DNA of 5,220 bases from Acidobacteriota bacterium (GTDB taxonomy: Bacteria > Acidobacteriota > Terriglobia > Acidiferrales > UBA7541): positions 2,139 to 7,358 of the forward strand of contig PKUY01000313.1 in NCBI GenBank assembly GCA_003131705.1, written 5' to 3'. Under the pieces are notes generated by a model. It did no database searches. It saw only the letters and a program-made list of their open reading frames with translations, and had not been told where the DNA came from. Position 1 is the first letter of the stretch. Each line of letters begins with the position of its first letter. A program made the translations under genes and the position numbers. Positions 1 through 5,220 of this stretch are shown here, piece by piece.

Positions 1-708
1 TGTTCCGTGTCCGGCTACGGCCAGGACGGCCCCTACCGGGACGTAAAAGCGTACGACCTGCTCATTCAAGGCGAGGCCGGAATCATCGCCACGACGGGCT
101 ATCCGGACAAGCCAGCCAAGGTCGGAGTGCCGATCACCGATCTAGCTTCGTCGATGTACGCGGCAGTGGGGATTCTCCTGGCGCTTTATCAGAGGGAACG
201 AACCGGTCGCGGACAGATAATCGATATCTCGATGTTTGAATCTGCGCTGGCCTGGCTCGGATATTTTCCCCACCATTATTGGCACCGGGGGGAAGAGCCT
301 GCGCGCGTGGGCATGCGGCACCATTACATCGTCCCTTATGGCCCATACCTAGCAAGCGATGGAGCATACGTGAGCCTGGCGGTGGCGACACCTCGGGACT
401 GGGAAATTTTTTGCCGGAACGTAATTCAGCGACCCGATCTGCTCGACGACGCTCGATTCAAGTCCGCTCCGGACCGCCGCCGGAATCGCGCGGTGTTGGA
501 AGAACTGGTCGAGAGAATCTTCCTGGAGCGACCGCAAGAGGAATGGCTGCGCCGCCTGCGAGCCAGTAAATTACCGCATGGGAAGTTGAACGGCATTGCC
601 GAGGTTTTGGCTCATCCTCAGAGCGATCGCGCGGAAGATGATTCGGGAGATGGAATCGCCCGTAGGGCTCGTACCCGTGATGGGGAGCCCTCTACGGCTG
701 TCCGATAG
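1..708 (+). CDS. CaiB/BaiF family (class III) CoA-transferase, 5'-truncated by the window and frameshifted near its end
   Basis: Enzymes of this family move coenzyme A between carboxylic acids through an enzyme-bound aspartyl-CoA thioester in the cytoplasm; the substrate cannot be told here. The frame is open from base 1 (C-S-V-S-G-Y-G-Q-D-G-P-Y), so the GTG at 7 is an internal codon and about 130 N-terminal residues lie outside the window. Visible family marks are the SGYGQDGPY turn, KAYDLLIQGEAG, the GVPITDLASSMYAAVGILLAL segment (its Asp at 139-141 is by alignment from memory the catalytic aspartate) and RERTGRGQIIDISMFES just after it. The C-terminal domain runs well as far as GIAEVLAHPQ (to base 621), where family homology leaves this frame. 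The remaining residues to the TAG at 706-708 are unrelated arginine- and aspartate-rich sequence. The expected C-terminus continues in the next frame (separate entry). The gene converges on the F420 operon and has no evident link to it. Confidence 0.85.
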   Translation, partial: CSVSGYGQDGPYRDVKAYDLLIQGEAGIIATTGYPDKPAKVGVPITDLASSMYAAVGILLALYQRERTGRGQIIDISMFESALAWLGYFPHHYWHRGEEPARVGMRHHYIVPYGPYLASDGAYVSLAVATPRDWEIFCRNVIQRPDLLDDARFKSAPDRRRNRAVLEELVERIFLERPQEEWLRRLRASKLPHGKLNGIAEVLAHPQSDRAEDDSGDGIARRARTRDGEPSTAVR

Positions 709-823
709 TCCGGCGCGCTTCGATCCGATTCCCGCCCTGGGACAGGACACCGAGCCGATTCTTCAAGAACTCGGCTACACTGCTGCTGAAATCGAAACTT
801 TCCGGCGCGATCAAATCATCTGA
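623..823 (+). pseudogene. Out-of-frame C-terminal tail of the CoA-transferase
   Basis: Shifting to frame 2 after base 622 restores the family C-terminus: AIARKMIREMESPVGLVPVM, then GSPLRLSDSP, then PALGQDTEPILQELGYTAAEIETF, ending at the TGA at 821-823. The pattern 'AHPQ, x, ARKM..E, G....GSPLRLS, LGQDTE.IL.ELGY' is the normal ending of class III CoA-transferases, and it joins the upstream frame without loss if one base near 617-622 is skipped. This is therefore the displaced end of the same gene, not a separate small gene. The alternative start at 596 would only create an unrelated N-terminus. Either the gene is a recent pseudogene or the assembly has a one-base insertion error; the otherwise intact coding sequence on both sides fits either. 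Confidence 0.75.
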
Positions 824-827
824 TCGC
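807..827. terminator. Hairpin at the convergent gene junction, possible bidirectional terminator
   Basis: A perfect 7-bp inverted repeat, GCGATCA (807-813) and TGATCGC (821-827), flanks a 7-base loop. It overlaps the stop codon of the CoA-transferase and lies about 32 bases beyond the cofC stop, between two convergent genes, where a shared terminator is expected. Neither side is followed by a clear T-run, so it is not a canonical intrinsic terminator, and the role is inferred from position only. Confidence 0.3.
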
Positions 828-858
828 CGTTCCCGACTGCATCGGTCCACGACGCGGC

Positions 859-1500
859 TCAACTGAGGTCACGCTCGATGAGCCATCGCGCTGTGGCGGA
901 GCCGGGCCGCAGCCGATTCGAAAGCCTCCGCAGATCATCCAGCTCATCAATATCGAGTTCCAGACGAGGGTTCCGAAAGACTCGAGTACGTGCGCCGCAT
1001 CCCTCCGCCTCGGCCAGATGACGCGGAAAACTATTAGGCCCGAAGTGAGACGGAAAGAGAACGGCAGGTGACCGTAGAAGCGCGTTGGTGCCCGTGCCAT
1101 CGCTCGACGGAACCAGAACGACAGACGGTGCAGCTTCCAATCCTTCAAAAACCGCCTCGATATCACATGGTTCGACCAGCGGCAGATCGATCGGCAGCCG
1201 AAGGAGAGCCTGAACGCCCTGCTCGGCGCAATAGCGTGATCCAGCGTCTACGGAGTCGCTTTCCGAGGTCTGGTAAGATTCCACAATTGTTTCCCAGCCA
1301 AGGTTTCGCGCCCGCGAGAGAGCGCCGGGTTCCTTGCTGATTACAAATATGCGGTCTGCACAGCGGGTCGCAGCCACGACACTGAAAAAATCCTCGCACA
1401 TCGCCTCCGCCAGTGCCGCGCGGTCGGCAGGAGGAAAATGCGGAGCCAGACGTTTCTTGGCTTCGCGAAATTCTTTTACGGGAATCAGGATCGCCTTCAT
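859..1500 (-). CDS. cofC: CofC/FbiD: phospholactate (or phosphoenolpyruvate) guanylyltransferase of F420 biosynthesis
   Basis: This cytoplasmic enzyme joins GMP from GTP to a three-carbon phosphoacid, giving the activated donor that CofD uses. The 213 residues match the family's usual size (about 200-220). Visible motifs are PVKEFREAKKRL (residues 7-18, the nucleotide-binding N-terminus), ESDSVD (80-85), LPIDLPLVEP (102-111, metal-binding Asp region), SSDGTGTNALLRSP (132-145), FGPNSFPRHL (153-162, the loop holding the acid substrate in characterised homologues) and LDIDELDDL (182-190). The ATG at 1500-1498 overlaps the cofD stop as ATGA, with a modest AGGGA seven bases upstream inside cofD, so translation is probably coupled to cofD. 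It is the last gene of the operon. Whether the substrate is 2-phospholactate, phosphoenolpyruvate or 3-phosphoglycerate varies across this family and cannot be decided by eye. Confidence 0.93.
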   Translation of the reverse strand: MKAILIPVKEFREAKKRLAPHFPPADRAALAEAMCEDFFSVVAATRCADRIFVISKEPGALSRARNLGWETIVESYQTSESDSVDAGSRYCAEQGVQALLRLPIDLPLVEPCDIEAVFEGLEAAPSVVLVPSSDGTGTNALLRSPAVLFPSHFGPNSFPRHLAEAEGCGARTRVFRNPRLELDIDELDDLRRLSNRLRPGSATARWLIERDLS

Positions 1501-2447
1501 GCGGCCGTCCCTGCTTTCTGCTTTGCGGCGAACTCCACAATTCTCCGCGCGAGGATCTCCTTATCTTCGACGTTGCGCATGACCGTCGGGTAGATGAGGA
1601 CCTCCATACCCAGTGATTCGATTGCCGAACTTTGCGCGCTGTCGACGGGGTCGATCACAAACGTTGCGCAGAAGTCTTGATACATGCGCGCCACTCCGTA
1701 AGCCGAGACCTCGAATCCCAGTTGGGCGAGCATCTGGTCGGACGGCCCCTTCAAGGACTTGCCTCCCACGATCGGGCAGACTGCGACAACGTGAGTCCGG
1801 CGCGTGCGCAAAGCTTCCCGCACGCCCGGAACCGCGAGAATGGGCCCAATACTGATCAGCGGATTGCTCGGGCAGATGATGATTCCCGCAGCGCGTGCCA
1901 GCATATCGAGGACGCCCGGCGCCGCACGAGCGCGTTCGATCCCGTCAAACGAAATCCTTCGCACCACCGGCTCGGCCCGCCTCTGAACCAAATATTCCTG
2001 AAAGTGGAAACACCCCTGGTCCGTTTCAATCATGGTCGGAACGGGTTCGTCACTCATCGGGAGAATTCTCGATTGGACGCCAAGCGCTTGCCGGATCGAT
2101 TCCGACACCTGCGAGAGGTGCGCGCCTTCGCGGAGCATAGCCGTGCGATGAATGTGTGTCGCCAGGTCGCGATCGCCGAGATGGAACCAGTTGGGGCGGC
2201 CGTAAACGCCGAGCTGATCGAGTGTGCAAAACGTCTCGTCGCGGAACCCCCACCCCGTGTCCGGATTCACCACGCCCGCCAGCGTGTACGTGACAATATC
2301 TAGGTCGGGCGAGATCGAGAGGCCGTGCAGGACGATATCGTCACCTGTATTGACGATGACGGTCAGCTCGCGTGGATCCATGGCGCGAGTGAGCCCCAAT
2401 AAGAGCTTCGAGGCGCCGATCCCGCCTGCCAGTGCCACGATTTCCAT
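1497..2447 (-). CDS. cofD: CofD: 2-phospho-L-lactate transferase, forms F420-0
   Basis: CofD transfers the phospholactyl (or phosphoenolpyruvyl/phosphoglyceryl) group from its GDP-activated form to the deazaflavin FO, releasing GMP and giving F420-0 or an analogue. The 316-residue length is normal. Motifs in order are the N-terminal [15 protein letters not shown] glycine loop (5-19), [20 protein letters not shown] (32-51; acidic residues in this segment bind metal in the family), [14 protein letters not shown] (55-68), [16 protein letters not shown] (87-102), MSDEPVPT (131-138), [13 protein letters not shown] (192-204) and [16 protein letters not shown] (225-240). Every family block is present and intact. 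The start ATG shares one base with the cofH stop (TAATG) and lacks a strong Shine-Dalgarno sequence, so coupled translation with cofH is likely. Its stop overlaps cofC by four bases. Confidence 0.96.
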   Translation of the reverse strand: MEIVALAGGIGASKLLLGLTRAMDPRELTVIVNTGDDIVLHGLSISPDLDIVTYTLAGVVNPDTGWGFRDETFCTLDQLGVYGRPNWFHLGDRDLATHIHRTAMLREGAHLSQVSESIRQALGVQSRILPMSDEPVPTMIETDQGCFHFQEYLVQRRAEPVVRRISFDGIERARAAPGVLDMLARAAGIIICPSNPLISIGPILAVPGVREALRTRRTHVVAVCPIVGGKSLKGPSDQMLAQLGFEVSAYGVARMYQDFCATFVIDPVDSAQSSAIESLGMEVLIYPTVMRNVEDKEILARRIVEFAAKQKAGTAA

Positions 2448-3715
2448 TAGTACGCCGCCGGCCCGAACGGAATGGATTTCTCGGTGTGGGCGGCCATGCG
2501 TTCTAGTGGCAGGAGTTCGTCTGCATCTGCGTGTTGGAACACGCGCCGGATTTTGTAGGCTGTGGTACGCTCGGCGGGCGTACGACCAATCGTCCGGATC
2601 AACGCGCGAAGCTCACCCGGTGAGACACATTCTCCGAAGTTAGATCCTGCGGATTTTGAGATGCTCTCTTCCATCAACGTGCCGCCGAAATCGTTGGCGC
2701 CCGCTTCGAGGCAGGCCAATGCCTTTTCGAAACCAAGTTTCACCCAGGACACCTGGATATTCTTGATATGGCCGTTCAGGAGCAGGCGGGCGAGCGCATG
2801 CACCAGCAAGTGTTCCGCGAAGGAACTCCCTGCGCGCGCGCGGCCCGTGCGGTACAGCCTAGTCTGCGAATGGATGAAGCCCAAGGGAACAAACTCGGTG
2901 AACCCGCCCGTGTCCTTCTGAATCTCGCGGAGCAAGAGCAAATGCCGCACCCAATGGTCGGGCAGTTCTGCGTGGCCGTACATCATGGTGCTGGTGGACG
3001 GAATGCCGAGTTCGTGCGCCGTGCGAATCACGTCGACCCATTGCCGGACCTTGAGCTTGTTGGGGCTAAGGACCTCCCGCACCTTGTCATCCAGAATTTC
3101 GGCCGCTGTTCCCGGGATGCTGCCTAGCCCCGCCTCTTTCAGCGCTCGCAGGTATCCCTGCAGGTCCATGCCAGTCTTTTCGACGCCGTAGACAACTTCC
3201 ATCGGCGAATATGCATGCAAGTGCAGGTCCGGCAGACGCAATTTGATGGCGCGCAGAAGATTGGCGTAATACGTGCCGTCCAAGTCGCGGGGCAACCCAC
3301 CCTGGATGCACACCTCGGTCGCACCGCGCTCGACCCCTTCGACGCATTTTGCGAGGAGCGACTCCGTCGAATGGAAATATGCATCCGGTGAATTCGGGCC
3401 TCGGCTGAATCCGCAAAAGGCGCAGCCCACGATGCAGACATTGGTAAAATTCAGATTCCGATTCACGACGTATGTGACACGATCGCCGACGGCGCGCCGG
3501 CGAAGCTCATTCGCAATCTTTAGCACCGCGAGAAGGTCGTCGTCGGTCGCGCCACACAGGGCGAGCCCGTCGTCAAAATTGAGATCTCTTCCAGCGAGAG
3601 CCCTCTCGAGGACATCGGCAACAGTCGGACTCGCAGCTTTGAAAGCCTGCTCCCAGGAGATCTCGCGCCATCGAGGATCCTTGATGTTCAGCATTGGTCG
3701 CTCAGGTTCGGGCAT
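2447..3715 (-). CDS. cofH: CofH: radical SAM 5-amino-6-(D-ribitylamino)uracil-L-tyrosine 4-hydroxyphenyl transferase (FO synthase subunit 2)
   Basis: CofH is a radical S-adenosylmethionine enzyme that attaches the hydroxybenzyl part of tyrosine to 5-amino-6-ribitylaminouracil, the first half of FO formation. With the ATG at 3715 it has 422 residues. The iron-sulfur motif CIVGCAFC (CxxxCxxC, Cys 94, 98, 101) follows [13 protein letters not shown] (80-92). Further marks are HAYSPMEV (167-174), [10 protein letters not shown] (201-210) and the C-terminal [19 protein letters not shown] (339-357), which together distinguish CofH from CofG and MqnC/MqnE relatives. The start at 3715 is chosen because AGGGAG lies nine bases upstream. 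The longer reading from a GTG at 3763 would overlap cofG by 62 bases and add 16 residues without family character, and the ATG at 3694 has no ribosome-binding site. The gene overlaps the end of cofG by 14 bases in another frame and touches cofD. Confidence 0.95.
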   Translation of the reverse strand: MPEPERPMLNIKDPRWREISWEQAFKAASPTVADVLERALAGRDLNFDDGLALCGATDDDLLAVLKIANELRRRAVGDRVTYVVNRNLNFTNVCIVGCAFCGFSRGPNSPDAYFHSTESLLAKCVEGVERGATEVCIQGGLPRDLDGTYYANLLRAIKLRLPDLHLHAYSPMEVVYGVEKTGMDLQGYLRALKEAGLGSIPGTAAEILDDKVREVLSPNKLKVRQWVDVIRTAHELGIPSTSTMMYGHAELPDHWVRHLLLLREIQKDTGGFTEFVPLGFIHSQTRLYRTGRARAGSSFAEHLLVHALARLLLNGHIKNIQVSWVKLGFEKALACLEAGANDFGGTLMEESISKSAGSNFGECVSPGELRALIRTIGRTPAERTTAYKIRRVFQHADADELLPLERMAAHTEKSIPFGPAAY

Positions 3716-4877
3716 AGCCGTCTTCTCCCTGGAGCTTCTGCAGACAAGATTGGAGAGGTGCACCCACGAATCCTGGCCGCGACGAGAATTCGGGATAAAT
3801 CGCCAGTCGCTCGCGCAAGACGAACCCCGCGGTGGCTGTCTTTTCGGCCAGTACGGAGATCTGCGGCCAAGCTGCCTCCGGATTAATGAAATCCTTCGTG
3901 AGCGGAGAGATTCCGCCCCAATCGTTCATTCCGGCTTCGAGTAACCTAGGATAGTCGTCCGAGAGCAGGTTGGGCGGAGACTGAATGTTCATGTCACCGC
4001 CAAATATCAATCGCGCGATTGCCAGGGTCCGCAGCAGGTCTTCAGTGGACGGTTCAGGCTCCAGTGCCATTCTCGTCCCAGGTTTGGCTCGGAATGGTTG
4101 GACAATCACTTCCTGGATGTGACCGTACTTCTTGTGGAGATCGCGTATGGCGAGCAACGAATCGATACGCTCCTCGGCGGTTTCCCCGATGCCGATGAGA
4201 ATGCCCGTTGTAAAGGCGATCGATAGCCGCCCCGCCTGTTCGATCGTTTGCAATCGAAGCGATGGCACTTTATCCGGGGCCTTCCAATGAGGGCCGCCTG
4301 AGCGCCGCAGGCGAGGACTGGCACTCTCTAGCATAAGCCCAAGACTGATATTTGACTCCTTCAGGCGACGCAGATCAACTTCAGGCATGATACCGGGATT
4401 AGAATGAGGAAGCAGACCAGTATGCTCGAGTACCAGTCGCCCCATGGCCGTCAGGTATTCGAGCGTGCGCTCGAAACCCTGCCTTCGCAGAAACGCTCTA
4501 GCTTCTGGGAATATCGTTTCCGGCTGATCACCTAGGCTGAACAGCGCCTCTTTGCATCCCGCACGACGCCCGGCTTCGGCCACCGCAAGAACTTCTTGCG
4601 ATGTCATGTATGGCTCGCCATCGGCCGCAGGGTCCGCTCGGAACGTGCAATAGCCGCAGTAATCCCGGCAAAGGTGTGTCAGTGGGATGAAAACCTTCTT
4701 TGAGTAGCTAACTGTTCGGCCCTTGGATCGGCCCCGAACCCCAGCGGCCGCCTGGAGCAAGGAACTTAGCTGGGCATGCTCGATTAACAAGAGTGCTTCC
4801 TCGCGGGACATGCCAGCTCCTTCGATCCCGCGTTCGAGGGCGGCCATCACTTGAGGTGTACTTACCAGCCCTTTCAT
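3702..4877 (-). CDS. cofG: CofG: radical SAM 7,8-didemethyl-8-hydroxy-5-deazariboflavin (FO) synthase subunit 1
   Basis: CofG carries out the second radical SAM step, cyclising the CofH product to the deazaflavin FO, the chromophore of F420 and of some photolyases. It has 391 residues from the ATG at 4877. The block KVFIPLTHLCRDYCGYCTF (61-79) holds the CxxxCxxC cluster ligands Cys 70, 74 and 77. HSNPGIMPEVDL (158-169), TTGILIGIGET (223-233) and MNDWGGISPLTKDFINPE (317-334) are the family's diagnostic segments. It is the first gene of the operon, 86 bases or so downstream of a likely promoter, and its end overlaps cofH. The start is uncertain. The 4877 ATG has only a weak AGG and an inverted repeat over its ribosome-binding region, while the in-frame ATG at 4811 (369 residues) has a perfect AAGGAG. 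I keep the longer form because the first 22 residues resemble the helical lead-in of other CofG proteins. Confidence 0.95.
   Translation of the reverse strand: MKGLVSTPQVMAALERGIEGAGMSREEALLLIEHAQLSSLLQAAAGVRGRSKGRTVSYSKKVFIPLTHLCRDYCGYCTFRADPAADGEPYMTSQEVLAVAEAGRRAGCKEALFSLGDQPETIFPEARAFLRRQGFERTLEYLTAMGRLVLEHTGLLPHSNPGIMPEVDLRRLKESNISLGLMLESASPRLRRSGGPHWKAPDKVPSLRLQTIEQAGRLSIAFTTGILIGIGETAEERIDSLLAIRDLHKKYGHIQEVIVQPFRAKPGTRMALEPEPSTEDLLRTLAIARLIFGGDMNIQSPPNLLSDDYPRLLEAGMNDWGGISPLTKDFINPEAAWPQISVLAEKTATAGFVLRERLAIYPEFSSRPGFVGAPLQSCLQKLQGEDGYART
3725..3730 (-). promoter_or_regulatory. Ribosome-binding site deciding the cofH start
   Basis: On the minus strand, AGGGAG lies nine bases before the ATG at 3715-3713, inside the last codons of cofG. 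It is the best-placed Shine-Dalgarno sequence among the candidate cofH starts except for a weaker-supported AGGA seven bases before the upstream GTG at 3763. Its position inside cofG suggests that translation of the two FO synthase subunits is linked. Confidence 0.55.
4817..4822 (-). promoter_or_regulatory. Strong Shine-Dalgarno for an alternative internal cofG start
   Basis: AAGGAG (minus strand) lies five bases before the in-frame ATG at 4811-4809, which begins M-S-R-E-E-A-L, the point where conserved CofG sequence starts. Initiation here would give a 369-residue CofG that retains all cofactor and substrate motifs. It competes with the annotated start at 4877. The same bases also encode Glu-Gly-Ala of the longer form, so the match could be chance. 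Confidence 0.4.
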
Positions 4878-4879
4878 TG

Positions 4880-4893
4880 AAGGCCTGGGCCTT
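4880..4893 (-). repeat. Perfect inverted repeat over the cofG ribosome-binding region
   Basis: AAGGCC (4880-4885) and GGCCTT (4888-4893) are perfect 6-base arms separated by two bases. In RNA this would fold as a 5-bp stem with a four-base loop. It ends only two bases before the cofG ATG at 4877, so it would cover the only candidate Shine-Dalgarno bases for that start. A regulatory role is inferred; the repeat is short and may be incidental. Confidence 0.35.
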
Positions 4894-4969
4894 TCACAGT
4901 CAGGCTCTCCGCCTATGGCCCACGGCGAAGTCTCGGAACATGCGCGATCGAAGCTTCATGACGAAGAGG

Positions 4970-4978
4970 ATTATAACA
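4970..4978 (-). promoter_or_regulatory. Extended -10 promoter for the cofG-cofH-cofD-cofC operon
   Basis: The minus strand reads TGTTATAAT, a perfect TATAAT -10 hexamer preceded by the TGn extended -10 element. No good -35 is present: at 16 bases spacing the best hexamer is TCGCAA, 3 of 6 against TTGACA, which is typical of extended -10 promoters. Transcription would start near 4963, giving a leader of about 86 bases to the cofG ATG at 4877. The AT-rich hexamer stands out in GC-rich surroundings and lies in non-coding sequence directly upstream of the operon. Confidence 0.6.
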
Positions 4979-5138
4979 AAGTGTTCCTGACTTGCGATTC
5001 GGGGATCGTGTGTGCGCGGTGACATGAAGGTGCCTGTGTAAGTCGTTCGAGTATGTAGTTCCCCACAATATCATCTGGACGCGAAAGCAGGGCGATTCTT
5101 TCTTGCTTCGGTTAGGGACAGGAAGCGAGACGAGAGAC

Positions 5139-5220
5139 TTAGACCAACGCGAACTCGACCTTCGCGATCGCCCACGCGCCGCAGGCCTTTACATATTCGA
5201 CTTTCAGCACGCGGCGCTCC
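5139..5220 (-). CDS. C-terminal end of an unidentified gene, running off the window
   Basis: On the minus strand an open frame enters from the right edge and ends at the TAA at 5141-5139. It encodes 26 residues, ERRVLKVEYVK followed by ACGAWAIAKVEFALV. About 22 of the 26 codons end in G or C, as expected for a gene of this GC content, and the hydrophobic/charged alternation looks protein-like. The fragment is too short to name a family. It lies in the same orientation as the F420 operon, about 261 bases upstream of cofG, and the intervening promoter suggests separate transcription. The call rests on frame openness and codon bias only and could be chance. Confidence 0.4.
   Translation of the reverse strand, partial: ERRVLKVEYVKACGAWAIAKVEFALV

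Larger units (their letters stand above)
4878..5138. other. Non-coding upstream region of the F420 operon
   Basis: No convincing gene was seen on either strand in these 261 bases. The region holds the extended -10 promoter and the inverted repeat described separately. It also holds a weak imperfect inverted repeat, GAAAG (5083-5087) with CTTTC (5098-5102), between the promoter and the stop of the right-hand gene fragment. Without a T-run, that repeat is not called a terminator. No riboswitch pattern was recognised in the roughly 86-base leader. Confidence 0.5.

Noticed and set aside
134..569. Several short frames (both strands) within the CoA-transferase
   Set aside because: All are other-frame shadows of the clearly conserved CoA-transferase coding sequence.
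1632..2303. Long plus-strand open frame of 223 codons opposite cofD
   Set aside because: It lies wholly antisense to a fully motif-supported cofD. Its translation is rich in Arg, His and Pro with no family motif, as expected for a shadow frame in GC-rich DNA.
3716..3763. GTG at 3763 as the cofH start, adding 16 residues
   Set aside because: It would overlap cofG by 62 bases and the added residues do not look like CofH. The ATG at 3715 has a better-supported ribosome-binding site. An AGGA upstream of the GTG means it is not fully excluded.
3273..3944. Plus-strand open frame of 223 codons opposite the cofG/cofH junction
   Set aside because: It is antisense to two conserved genes and its Ser/Arg-rich, low-complexity translation lacks recognisable domains.
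4793..4990. Plus-strand frame of 65 codons spanning the cofG start and promoter
   Set aside because: It overlaps the conserved start of cofG and the promoter region, and has no ribosome-binding site or family resemblance that I could see.
5082..5110. Imperfect inverted repeat considered as a terminator for the right-hand gene
   Set aside because: The arms are short or bulged, the loop is long and no T-run follows on the minus strand.
1..5220. Mobile elements, CRISPR arrays, tRNA or rRNA genes
   Set aside because: No transposase motifs, terminal inverted repeats, regularly spaced repeats or RNA-gene signatures were seen, and nearly all of the window is accounted for by conserved metabolic genes.

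Overview
This window is bacterial chromosomal DNA of moderately high GC (roughly 57-60% by eye). It is dominated by a compact minus-strand operon for the deazaflavin cofactor F420. In transcription order (right to left) the genes are cofG, cofH, cofD and cofC, occupying about 4877 down to 859. All four were recognised from family motifs in their translations. Separate, overlapping cofG and cofH genes argue against an actinobacterium, where the two activities are fused as FbiC. Together with the neighbouring class III CoA-transferase, this suggests an uncultured soil or marine Gram-negative-type lineage (for example Tectomicrobia, Binatota, Acidobacteriota or a proteobacterium). The exact lineage cannot be fixed from the sequence alone.

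Layout: positions 1-823 (+ strand) carry the C-terminal two thirds of a CaiB/BaiF (class III) CoA-transferase. Its N-terminus lies outside the window, and its reading frame is broken by a net one-base insertion near 617-622. It converges on the F420 operon across a 35-base gap that holds a small hairpin. The operon genes are tightly packed: cofD and cofC share ATGA, cofH and cofD share one base (TAATG), and cofG and cofH overlap by about 14 bases when cofH is started at the ATG with the best ribosome-binding site. Upstream of cofG is a 261-base non-coding stretch with a perfect extended -10 promoter (TGTTATAAT, minus strand). To its right is the apparent C-terminal end of another minus-strand gene that runs off the window.

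Together, CofG and CofH build the deazaflavin chromophore FO from tyrosine and the riboflavin precursor 5-amino-6-ribitylaminouracil. CofC activates a three-carbon phosphoacid (2-phospholactate, phosphoenolpyruvate or 3-phosphoglycerate) with GTP, and CofD transfers it onto FO to give F420-0 or its dehydro or glyceryl form. The glutamate-adding ligase (CofE/FbiB) is not in the window and must be encoded elsewhere if true F420 is made. No mobile element, tRNA, rRNA or CRISPR array was seen. The F420 operon itself is a known system. The points worth a second look are the frameshift, the start-site and leader structure of cofG, the undetermined CofC substrate, and an excess of GATC/CGATCG palindromes.
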